Assembly (NCBI GenBank): GCA_030533035.1
Contig: JAUNJW010000123.1
Location: 1 to 6,316, forward strand
DNA length: 6,316 bases
Direction of reading: 5' to 3'
DNA from: Erysipelotrichaceae bacterium
GTDB lineage: Bacteria; Bacillota_I; Bacilli_A; Erysipelotrichales; Erysipelotrichaceae
The notes under the pieces were generated by a model, which saw only the letters and a list, made by a program, of their open reading frames with translations, was not told where the DNA came from and searched no databases. The translations under genes and the position numbers were made by a program. Positions 1-5,857 of this stretch are shown one piece after another. Every line of letters begins with the position of its first letter. Position 1 is the stretch's first letter.

Positions 1-35
1 ACGGCGCCTGTCGCGCCGAGAATTCCGATTTTCAT
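1..35 (-). CDS. asd: Probable aspartate-semialdehyde dehydrogenase, N-terminal fragment (runs off the left edge)
   Basis: Only the first eleven full codons and part of a twelfth are present, reading MKIGILGATGA(V). This is a Rossmann nucleotide-binding start with the G-x-x-G-A-T-G-A pattern typical of aspartate-semialdehyde dehydrogenase, which reduces aspartyl phosphate to the semialdehyde using NADPH in the cytoplasm. The ATG (35-33) overlaps the TGA of the upstream aspartokinase gene (34-32) as ATGA. A strong GAGGAGG ribosome site lies at 49-43, inside the end of that gene, seven bases before the start, so translational coupling is likely. Context supports the call strongly, because the preceding gene makes the substrate and the gene before it uses the product. 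The fragment alone could also fit another short-chain Rossmann enzyme such as ArgC, but the GATGAV ending and the operon favour Asd. Confidence 0.8.
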   Translation of the reverse strand, partial: MKIGILGATGA

Positions 36-1372
36 TTCTCTGCCTCCTCATCCTTGATGAATTTGTCATATATGCAGCGGATTGCTTTTTCGAAGTCACG
101 GTTGTCGACGCCGACAACGATGGAGAGCTCATCCGAACTCTGGTTGATGACCTTGATGTTGATCTGGTTGCGGCCGAACTCTGAAAGCAGACGGCCGGAA
201 ATGCCGGGCACGGATTTCATCGCTCTGCCGACAATCGCGATCAGGGCAAGGCGTTCCTCCACCTTGAGATCATCCGGCTGGATGACCTTTTTGATGCGGG
301 CGATGATTTCATAGATACATGTTTCCACGGCTTTTGTCTGGACAATGACCGAGAATGTATCCACTGTCACCGGCACGCTCTCGATGGAAATATGGTATTC
401 CTCAAAGATTTCAAGAATGCGCTTGAGGAATCCGACCTCGGCGGAGCTGTGGCTCTTGACGACCGTGATGACCGTGTAGTCCTTGCGGCCGGTGATGCCG
501 GTCAGCACGTGCGGCGGTTCTTTTTCATCGAGCGCGCTGCAGTCATTCATGATCATTGTGCCGGGGTTGTCAGGCTCGTTTGTGTTTCTGATATTGATGG
601 GAATGTTCTTGTTTTTGACCGGGAAGACCGCGTCATCGTGAAGAACATTGGCGCCCATATAGCTCATGCCCCTGAGTTCGCTGTAGGTGATTCTCGGGAT
701 TCTGAGCGGGTTTTTGATGATTCTGGGATCGGCGACCATGAAGCCGGAAACATCGGTCCAGTTTTCATAGACGTCGGCGTTGATGATGTTGGCAATGACG
801 GAACCGGTGATGTCCGAGCCGCCCCTGCTCATGACGCGGATGACGCCGTTGGGCATTGCCCCGTAGAAGCCGGGAATGACGACACGGCGGGAATGGGCGC
901 ACTTTTCTTTCAGGAGCTCCTCTGTTCTTTCCATGTCGATCTCGCCGTCATAACGGAAGATAATACACTCGGCCGCGTCCACAAAGTCGGCGCCGAGATA
1001 TTCCGCCAGGCATCTTGCGGTCAGGTATTCGCCGCGGCTGACCAGATAGTCCTGGCTCATGCCGTAGTCCATCTGGGAGCGGATTCTGGCAAATTCATAT
1101 TCCAGGTCCAGTTTGAGACCGAGATCCTCCTTGATCCGCATGTACTTGTCGCGGATCAGCTGGAAAATCGGTTCGACGGATACGCCGTAGCGGATATGGG
1201 CGTCGCACAGATAGAGAAGATCAGTGATCTTATGGTCCTCATGCGATTCCTTGCCGCAGGCGCTGGTTACCACAAACTTGCGGTCGGGATCGGATTCGAC
1301 GATGCCCCTGACTTTTTTGAACTGGGTTGAGTTGGCGACGGAAGAGCCGCCGAATTTCACTACTTTGATCAT
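32..1372 (-). CDS. lysC: Aspartate kinase (monofunctional, two C-terminal ACT domains)
   Basis: This 446-residue cytoplasmic enzyme phosphorylates L-aspartate with ATP, the first committed step to lysine, threonine and methionine. The amino-acid kinase domain fills about residues 1-285. It has the KFGGSS motif at 6-11 (Lys6 at the nucleotide site), SRGE at 112-115, SRGGSDITGS at 182-191, and TDVSG followed by ADPR at 206-217. Two ACT domains follow, at about 298-365 and 375-440, the second containing the VPGISGRLLSEFG segment. These domains are the usual site of feedback inhibition by lysine and/or threonine; which effector acts here cannot be read from sequence. Length and layout match the monofunctional class (E. 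coli LysC, B. subtilis YclM) rather than the alpha/beta type or a fusion with homoserine dehydrogenase. The ATG overlaps the hom stop as ATGA, with a GGAGG site at 1384-1380. The gene overlaps asd downstream in the same way. Confidence 0.96.
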   Translation of the reverse strand: MIKVVKFGGSSVANSTQFKKVRGIVESDPDRKFVVTSACGKESHEDHKITDLLYLCDAHIRYGVSVEPIFQLIRDKYMRIKEDLGLKLDLEYEFARIRSQMDYGMSQDYLVSRGEYLTARCLAEYLGADFVDAAECIIFRYDGEIDMERTEELLKEKCAHSRRVVIPGFYGAMPNGVIRVMSRGGSDITGSVIANIINADVYENWTDVSGFMVADPRIIKNPLRIPRITYSELRGMSYMGANVLHDDAVFPVKNKNIPINIRNTNEPDNPGTMIMNDCSALDEKEPPHVLTGITGRKDYTVITVVKSHSSAEVGFLKRILEIFEEYHISIESVPVTVDTFSVIVQTKAVETCIYEIIARIKKVIQPDDLKVEERLALIAIVGRAMKSVPGISGRLLSEFGRNQINIKVINQSSDELSIVVGVDNRDFEKAIRCIYDKFIKDEEAEK

Positions 1373-2517
1373 TGTGCCACCTCCGCGATAAACAATGTTT
1401 CATCATCAGCGGCCGCCGCTGCGGCTGCTGCCTCCACCAGGGAGATTTTCTTTGTGACAAACGCCGTTTCGGAAACGTGTCTGTCAATCAGCGGCGTGAA
1501 GGCCGCCTGTTTCGCGGTGCGGATATAGAAAACACCCTTATGGACCTGGTTGTCAACAGGTCTGACAAATTTGTCGTTGATTTCCGGATCCTGGTTCTTC
1601 CAGATATCAATGATATTCTGGACAACCGCGTGGGCTGTCGGCAGGGAGCCGGCGCCCTGGCCGACAAAGGAAGCGGCGCCGAGCGTCTTTGACTGCGACT
1701 CGATGACGTTGAAGTTGAGCGGGATGTTGGAGAACACATCGTCCGCCTTCAGGAACATCGGGATGACACAGGCGCTGACATAATCGCCGTAATCGCTGCC
1801 GGTGCCGATCAGCTTGCAGGTATAGCCGTTGGCGGCGCAGTATTCCAGATCCGCCTTGCGGATGGTGCGGATGCCGAAGGTGGTGATGTCATTGATGTCC
1901 ACCAGCCTGTCAAATGCCTTGACAACCGACAGGGCAACCTTGTATTTGACGTCATGGCCGTCAATATCATCGGAAGGATCCCTTTCCGCGTAGCCGAGGT
2001 TCTGCGCCTCTTTGAGCATGTCGGCAAAATCAGTTCCTTCCCGCTTCATTCTTTCAAGAATATAATTCGTTGTTCCGTTGAAGATGCCGCGGAAGCTTTC
2101 GATATCGTCCACCCGGCGGATTCTGTCAAGGGCAGCCATCCAGGGGATGCCGCCGCCGCAGGAGGCCTCATAATGGACTGTCACGCCGTTGGCCACGGCT
2201 GTTTTGAATAAATCCTCGCAGTATGTCGCCAGCATCTTCTTGTTGGATGTCACAACATACTTGCCCTTCTCCAGGGCTTTTCTGGCAAATGTGTGGGCCG
2301 GCTCAAGACCGCCCATGCATTCGGCGACGATCTCAATTTCCGGATCGTTGAGAATTTCCTCAAAATCCAGTGTGCAGCGCGGATCAACCATTTCGATTTC
2401 ATCCTTGACCAGGATCCTTTTGACTTCGAGTTCCCTGACTTCCCAGGTCGCCCCGGCGTCGATAATCTCGCGGACGCCGCGTCCGACAACACCGTGTCCA
2501 AGCAAACCAATCTTCAT
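1369..2517 (-). CDS. hom: Homoserine dehydrogenase with a shortened C-terminal ACT-like region
   Basis: The 382-residue enzyme reduces aspartate semialdehyde to homoserine with NAD(P)H. The Rossmann domain starts with GHGVVGRG at 7-14, and TSNKK at 90-94 matches the usual TANK segment. The catalytic domain has GGGIPWM at 121-127, GIFNGTTNYIL at 144-154 and GYAERDPSDDIDGHDVKYK at 175-193. Glu178, Asp189 and Lys193 have the same spacing as the catalytic Glu208, Asp219 and Lys223 of the yeast enzyme. GQGAGSLPTAHAVV at 286-299 is the late conserved block. The protein is shorter than family members with a full ACT domain (about 400-430 residues). From about 328 it shows a strand (FYIRT), a short helix and a strand (KKISLVE), then eight alanines (363-370), a last strand (TLFIAEV) and the end. 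It is first in its operon, with an AGGGGG ribosome site at 2529-2524. The lysC gene follows with an ATGA overlap. Confidence 0.96.
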   Translation of the reverse strand: MKIGLLGHGVVGRGVREIIDAGATWEVRELEVKRILVKDEIEMVDPRCTLDFEEILNDPEIEIVAECMGGLEPAHTFARKALEKGKYVVTSNKKMLATYCEDLFKTAVANGVTVHYEASCGGGIPWMAALDRIRRVDDIESFRGIFNGTTNYILERMKREGTDFADMLKEAQNLGYAERDPSDDIDGHDVKYKVALSVVKAFDRLVDINDITTFGIRTIRKADLEYCAANGYTCKLIGTGSDYGDYVSACVIPMFLKADDVFSNIPLNFNVIESQSKTLGAASFVGQGAGSLPTAHAVVQNIIDIWKNQDPEINDKFVRPVDNQVHKGVFYIRTAKQAAFTPLIDRHVSETAFVTKKISLVEAAAAAAAADDETLFIAEVAQ

Positions 2518-2551
2518 TTCCTACCCCCTGTTGTTTCCAATAGGAATACAC

Positions 2552-2580
2552 TTGTTTTTAAAACGACAACATAGTATCAT
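2552..2580 (+). promoter_or_regulatory. Candidate sigma-A promoter for the thrC operon
   Basis: TTGTTT at 2552-2557 and TATCAT at 2575-2580 are separated by 17 bp, giving 4 of 6 and 5 of 6 matches to TTGACA/TATAAT. Transcription would start near 2587, about 20 bases before the thrC ATG, leaving a very short leader that carries just the ribosome site. The -35 box overlaps the GTTTTTAAAAC palindrome at 2554-2564, so a protein bound there would block this promoter. The call rests on consensus match and position only. Confidence 0.5.
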
Positions 2581-2599
2581 TTTAGCGCAGACTTTACAA
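2571..2599 (-). promoter_or_regulatory. Candidate sigma-A promoter for the hom-lysC-asd operon
   Basis: On the minus strand, TTGTAA (2599-2594) and TACTAT (2576-2571) lie 17 bp apart, each matching 4 of 6 consensus bases. Transcription would begin near 2564, leaving a leader of about 47 bases before the hom ATG. The -10 box overlaps the -10 of the opposing thrC promoter by two bases, and the -35 box touches the thrC ribosome site. This is weaker than the plus-strand candidate, but it is the best spaced pair I found for this direction. Confidence 0.38.
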
Positions 2600-2604
2600 G
2601 GAGG
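2597..2604 (+). promoter_or_regulatory. Ribosome binding site that fixes the thrC start
   Basis: An AAGGAGG core at 2598-2604 lies four bases before the ATG at 2609. The thrC reading frame stays open upstream to 2189, but that extension runs antisense through the hom coding region and would cross both candidate promoters. This site and the family-typical MTRYISTR N-terminus set the start at 2609. Confidence 0.85.
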
Positions 2605-2608
2605 AATT

Positions 2609-4102
2609 ATGACACGTTATATCAGCACAAGAAATAAAGAGGATTCCCTCAGTGCCCACGAGGCCGTCATTGCCGGTCTGGCAAAGGACGGCGGCCTGTA
2701 CACACCTGAATCCATCGACGTGAAAGTGCCCGTGGAAGAGATCCTGAACGACTCATACCAGGAATGCGCCGCAAAGATCATCAGGGCGCTTCTTGACGAT
2801 TATACGGAAGAAGAAATCCATGACTGTGTATACGGCGCCTATGACTCCAAATTTGATACGGAAAAGATTGTTCCGCTGAAGCAGATCCGCGGCGGCTGGC
2901 TGATGGAGCTGTGGCACGGTCCGACAAGCGCCTTCAAGGACATTGCCCTGACAATCCTGCCCCGCCTGCTGACAGCGGCCTATAAAAAAGAAAACAGAAA
3001 CGACATCGTCTCCATCCTGACAGCGACCAGCGGCGACACCGGCAAGGCAGCCCTGAGCGGCTTTGCGGACGTCCCCCATACAGCCATCACCGTCTTCTAT
3101 CCGGAAATCGGCGTTTCCCCGATCCAGAAAAAGCAGATGGCCACCTCCAGAGGTGACAATGTCGAAGTTATTGCCGTAAAGGGCAACTTTGACGACTGCC
3201 AGAGAATGGTCAAGGAAGCCGTCTCTTCCAAAGAGGTTCTCGACGCCTGCTACGGCGTGACGATCTCCTCCGCCAACTCCATCAATATCGGCCGTCTGGT
3301 TCCCCAGATTGTCTATTACTACTATTCCTATGCGCAGCTGGTCAATAATGGCACAATCGACTGCGGCGATCCTGTCAACTTTGTCGTGCCGACCGGAAAC
3401 TTCGGCGATATCCTGGCCGGCTATCTGGCAAAACAGATCGGCCTGCCGGTCAGAAAGCTGATCTGCGCTTCCAACTCGAACAATGTCCTGACGGATTTCC
3501 TGGCGACAGGCGTCTACTCGCTTGACCGCAGATTCCTGACCACCATGTCCCCTTCCATGGACATCCTGATTTCCTCCAATCTGGAAAGACTGCTGTTCAT
3601 GTTATCCGGAAACAACGATATCAAGGTTTCAGCGATGATGGATTCCCTCAAGGCAAAGGGCTCCTACCGGATTGATGACGTGATGTTAAAGAAGATCCGG
3701 GAGACATTCAGCGGCTACTGGACAAATGAGGAACAGTGCGCTCTTACCATCCATGACCTCTTTGTCGAACAGAATGTGCTGATAGACCCGCATACAGCCG
3801 TCGGCGTCAGTGCCATGGAAAGATACCAGAAGGAAACCGGCGACTATACTCCTGCCGTTGTCCTTTCCACCGCATCTCCCTACAAATTCTGCCGCGACGT
3901 CTATTTCTCCATCACCGGCGAAAAGAAGGACGACGATTTTGAAGCCATGGACGCCCTGGAAAAACTGTCCGGCGTCAAAGTGCCGGCCAACCTGGCTGAG
4001 CTGAAGGACATGAAAGTCCGCTTCACCCGCTCCATCGAAAAAGAAGACGGCCTCCATGTCATTGCCGAAAGAATGAGGGGCCTGGGCAATGCTCAGAATT
4101 AA
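2609..4102 (+). CDS. thrC: Threonine synthase (PLP-dependent)
   Basis: This 497-residue cytoplasmic enzyme converts O-phospho-L-homoserine to threonine and phosphate, the last step of the pathway. The N-terminus MTRYISTRN, with DGGLYTPE at 27-34, is typical of the longer E. coli/yeast-type threonine synthases. The pyridoxal phosphate lysine is Lys110 in HGPTSAFKD (103-111). ATSGDTGKAALSG at 139-151 and SANSINIGRL at 221-230 are conserved substrate/cofactor blocks. VPTGNFGDILAGY at 260-272 is the glycine-rich phosphate loop region. DPHTAVGV at 393-400 and STASPYKF at 420-427 mark the C-terminal part. All key motifs are intact and there is no sign of a frameshift. It is first in the rightward operon, and its last 14 bases overlap thrB. 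The order thrC then thrB is the reverse of the reaction order, and is also seen in Bacillus. Confidence 0.97.
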   Translation: MTRYISTRNKEDSLSAHEAVIAGLAKDGGLYTPESIDVKVPVEEILNDSYQECAAKIIRALLDDYTEEEIHDCVYGAYDSKFDTEKIVPLKQIRGGWLMELWHGPTSAFKDIALTILPRLLTAAYKKENRNDIVSILTATSGDTGKAALSGFADVPHTAITVFYPEIGVSPIQKKQMATSRGDNVEVIAVKGNFDDCQRMVKEAVSSKEVLDACYGVTISSANSINIGRLVPQIVYYYYSYAQLVNNGTIDCGDPVNFVVPTGNFGDILAGYLAKQIGLPVRKLICASNSNNVLTDFLATGVYSLDRRFLTTMSPSMDILISSNLERLLFMLSGNNDIKVSAMMDSLKAKGSYRIDDVMLKKIRETFSGYWTNEEQCALTIHDLFVEQNVLIDPHTAVGVSAMERYQKETGDYTPAVVLSTASPYKFCRDVYFSITGEKKDDDFEAMDALEKLSGVKVPANLAELKDMKVRFTRSIEKEDGLHVIAERMRGLGNAQN

Positions 4103-4967
4103 GGCACCCGCCTCAAGCGCCAACATCGGTCCCGGCTTTGACTGCCTCGGCATCGGCCTGGATGTATACAACACCTATGAAGTGGAACCGGCGGACACCG
4201 ATATTCTGGAAAATACCGAGGAACGCTACAACAACAGGGACAACCTGTTCCTGCAGGCTTACCGGGCCGGCTGTGAAGCCATCGGCGTCCATGACCATGT
4301 CCGCGTCAGGTTTGACACACAGATCCCCTCTACCCGGGGGATGGGCTCCAGCGCCGCGTTTCTCGCGGCAGGCGTCGCTGCTGCCGGCGCCCTGCACGGA
4401 AATGTTTTTACAAAAGATGACATCTTTCAGCTGATCACCAGAATTGAAGGCCATCCCGACAATACCGGCCCCTGTGTCTATGGCGGCTTATGCGCCTCGC
4501 TGAAGACAGACAGCGGCAGATGGCTGATCCGGCAGCTGCCGGTCCATGAGTCATGGAAATTCACCCTGCTCGTTCCTGACTTTGAAATCAGCACCAGACA
4601 GGCCAGGCAGATTCTGCCGGCTTCCTACAGCAGAGCCGATACAGCCGCTTCCGTTGCCAACGCGCTGATGGTGACGCAGGCCCTCCGGGATGGCGATGCA
4701 GAGCTGCTGCAGAGCGCCTGCCGGGATGTGATCCATGAACCGTACAGGGCGGCTCTGATCAGCGGATATGAACAGGTCCGTGCCATTGCCTGTGAAGATA
4801 CGGGCGGCCGGCTTGTCATCAGCGGTTCCGGCCCTGCCCTGCTGTTAATCTCCAAAAAGGAACTGTCAGAAAGCGCCGGACAGAAAATCAAATCGGCCGG
4901 GGGCCATACATGGCAAATGATCAATGCCCGCACGGCGCAGGAAGGAATCATCCTCGAAGGGATATAA
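4089..4967 (+). CDS. thrB: Homoserine kinase (GHMP family)
   Basis: The 292-residue enzyme phosphorylates homoserine with ATP to give the ThrC substrate. The three GHMP blocks are intact: PASSANIGPGFDCLG at 7-21, the ATP-binding loop PSTRGMGSSAA at 80-90 (Met replaces the more common Leu), and the C-terminal ISGSGPALL at 244-252. EGHPDN at 120-125 is the homoserine kinase signature; the next residues are TGPC where VAP is commoner. Length matches the family (about 290-310). The ATG lies inside the end of thrC, with a 14-base overlap and a GAGGGG ribosome site at 4075-4080, so translation is probably coupled. The next gene starts three bases after its TAA. It acts in the cytoplasm between Hom, in the divergent operon, and ThrC. 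Confidence 0.96.
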   Translation: MLRIKAPASSANIGPGFDCLGIGLDVYNTYEVEPADTDILENTEERYNNRDNLFLQAYRAGCEAIGVHDHVRVRFDTQIPSTRGMGSSAAFLAAGVAAAGALHGNVFTKDDIFQLITRIEGHPDNTGPCVYGGLCASLKTDSGRWLIRQLPVHESWKFTLLVPDFEISTRQARQILPASYSRADTAASVANALMVTQALRDGDAELLQSACRDVIHEPYRAALISGYEQVRAIACEDTGGRLVISGSGPALLLISKKELSESAGQKIKSAGGHTWQMINARTAQEGIILEGI

Positions 4968-4970
4968 GCT

Positions 4971-5408
4971 ATGAGTTCTGATTATCTGATTGTAAACAAA
5001 AAACTGCTTCCGGATTTTCTCGACAAGGTGATTGAAGCACGCAATCTTCTTGAAAGCCGGGAAGCACTGACGGTCACCGAAGCCGTCCAGAAGGCAGGTA
5101 TTTCCAGAAATACCTACTACAAATACAAGGATTATGTTTTCTCGCAGCAGGACAATTCCGTCAAGCGCCATGCCGTGCTGACGCTGATCCTCAAGGACGA
5201 GGCCGGTTCCCTCTCCGCTGTCATCAGCGCCGTCACAGGCAAACACACAAACATCCTGACCATCTCACAGGCACTGCCGGTCGCCGGCAAGGCCAATGTG
5301 CTGATCACCCTGGATATCACCGCCATGACATGTACGATCGAAGAGCTGACGAATATGCTGAAAGAACTGCCGGCCACCCGCAGCGTGCATCTTGACGCGG
5401 TGGAATAA
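4971..5408 (+). CDS. HTH and ACT domain protein, UPF0735 (PheB-like) family
   Basis: This 145-residue protein resembles the UPF0735 family, which includes B. subtilis PheB. Residues about 5-30 form a helical lead-in. Residues about 34-57 (VTEAVQKAGISRNTYYKYKDYVF) look like a helix-turn-helix of the Ala-x(3)-Gly-Ile-Ser-Arg type. Residues about 67-143 are a single ACT domain: VLTLILKDEAGSLSAVIS supplies the first strand and helix with the ligand-loop Gly, followed by two strands and a last helix and strand. ACT domains usually bind amino acids, so a small amino-acid-sensing regulator is plausible, but no function is established here. Older annotations as chorismate mutase come from the position of PheB next to pheA and have no support in this sequence. 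The gene starts three bases after thrB, with GAAGGG at 4956-4961. Being inside the threonine operon suggests threonine or a related amino acid as ligand (inference). Confidence 0.88.
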   Translation: MSSDYLIVNKKLLPDFLDKVIEARNLLESREALTVTEAVQKAGISRNTYYKYKDYVFSQQDNSVKRHAVLTLILKDEAGSLSAVISAVTGKHTNILTISQALPVAGKANVLITLDITAMTCTIEELTNMLKELPATRSVHLDAVE

Positions 5409-5417
5409 GAGGTCCGC

Positions 5418-5783
5418 ATGCTTTCGTCAAAGGTGAAGAAGTTTCTTTCCGGAATCATGATTTCCGGCGATCTTCTGCTGGGTGCGGTGTTCTTTGCCGA
5501 CCTGCTTGCCGGCACAGACGTCTCGATCGATCTGTTCATGCTGGCGTTTCTCGGTGCCGACGCGCTGCTCTCACTGGACTATATCAGCCGGCTGAGCAAG
5601 GAAGAGGAACTGAAAAAGAAACAGGAATCTTCCAAAAGATATGAAAGGCCCGAGCGCCGCCTCGACCGTGAGATGGCTGAAGATATTTCCTCCAGCCATG
5701 AAGTCCTCGATATGGATCCCGAAGAACTGGCTGAGCTGCTGCAGAATCACGCCGAAGAAGATGAAGAAGTATTGAGAAGATAG
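5418..5783 (+). CDS. Uncharacterised small membrane protein, two predicted transmembrane helices
   Basis: I do not recognise this 121-residue protein. It has a short basic N-terminus (SSKVKK), then two hydrophobic stretches at about 10-31 and 36-54 that would form a membrane hairpin joined by a short loop (AGTDVS). The rest (about 57-121) is strongly charged: a Lys/Glu-rich segment at 59-85, then an acidic helix-prone tail with DPEELAELLQNHAEEDEE at 100-117. The basic N-terminus and the positive charge after helix 2 both suggest cytoplasmic ends. The start is supported by AGAGGT at 5408-5413, four bases before the ATG, and by its position nine bases after the preceding TAA. It is last in the thrC operon, and its stop codon lies in the terminator stem. 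Co-transcription with threonine genes may reflect amino-acid transport or sensing, or simply chance; the sequence does not decide. Confidence 0.8.
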   Translation: MLSSKVKKFLSGIMISGDLLLGAVFFADLLAGTDVSIDLFMLAFLGADALLSLDYISRLSKEEELKKKQESSKRYERPERRLDREMAEDISSSHEVLDMDPEELAELLQNHAEEDEEVLRR

Positions 5784-5804
5784 CATCTGCTGTCTTCTTT
5801 TTTT
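5776..5804 (+). terminator. Intrinsic terminator of the thrC operon
   Basis: GAAGATAGC (5776-5784) pairs with GCTGTCTTC (5789-5797) around an ATCT loop, giving a nine-pair stem with one G-U wobble, followed directly by seven T residues (5798-5804). The last codons and TAG stop (5781-5783) of the membrane-protein gene form part of the left arm, so ribosomes finishing that gene would transiently cover the hairpin. It faces the operon correctly and sits exactly at its end. Confidence 0.88.
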
Positions 5805-5811
5805 GGTACAG

Positions 5812-5842
5812 AAAAACCGCATCCGGAATTCATCCGGACGCG
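5812..5842 (-). terminator. Intrinsic terminator of the MFS transporter gene
   Basis: Read on the minus strand, CGCGTCCGGA (5842-5833) pairs with TCCGGATGCG (5827-5818) around a five-base loop, giving a ten-pair stem with one G-U wobble, followed by G and five T residues (5816-5812). It begins 15 bases after the transporter's TAA. On the plus strand the same stem has an A-C mismatch and lacks a T run, so it is directional. Confidence 0.82.
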
Positions 5843-5857
5843 ATCTCTGTATTCTGA

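Larger units (their letters stand above)
2518..2608. promoter_or_regulatory. Divergent intergenic control region between hom and thrC
   Basis: This 91-bp AT-rich spacer separates the hom-lysC-asd operon (leftward) from the thrC operon (rightward). It is the only sizeable non-coding stretch upstream of either and must hold both promoters unless transcription enters from elsewhere. Short inverted repeats are present: GTTTT-T-AAAAC at 2554-2564, TTCC-AATA-GGAA at 2535-2546, and a spaced GTTGT/ACAAC pair at 2530-2534 and 2566-2570. Any of these could be a regulator site, but none is a binding motif I recognise. Neither leader has room for a lysine riboswitch, T-box or peptide attenuator. Confidence 0.6.

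Noticed and set aside
392..1330. A 312-codon open frame on the plus strand, opposite lysC
   Set aside because: It is the antisense shadow of a clearly recognised aspartokinase gene. Its translation is rich in Asp, Val and Gly with no recognisable domain, and there is no good ribosome site at the start.
1407..1436. GC-rich trinucleotide-like run as a simple-sequence repeat prone to slippage
   Set aside because: The run codes eight alanines with mixed codons and is not a pure repeat unit, so phase variation by slippage is unlikely.
2189..2608. An upstream extension of the thrC frame to an earlier ATG at 2189
   Set aside because: It would run antisense through hom and add 140 residues with no family match. 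The strong ribosome site at 2598-2604 and the conserved N-terminus fix the start at 2609.
2753..3079. A 108-codon minus-strand open frame inside thrC
   Set aside because: It is an antisense shadow of the PLP-domain coding sequence, with no independent support.
3686..4174. A 162-codon minus-strand open frame opposite the thrC/thrB junction
   Set aside because: It is complementary to two genes with intact motifs, has no recognisable domain and has no operon context.
4971..5408. Chorismate mutase function for the HTH-ACT protein
   Set aside because: The old name comes from the PheB position next to pheA. The protein has no chorismate mutase fold or motif, only HTH-like and ACT segments.
5821..5838. 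Direct repeat ATCCGGA at 5821-5827 and 5832-5838 as a repeat element or attachment site
   Set aside because: TCCGGA is self-complementary, and the two copies form the arms of the minus-strand terminator, which explains the repeat.
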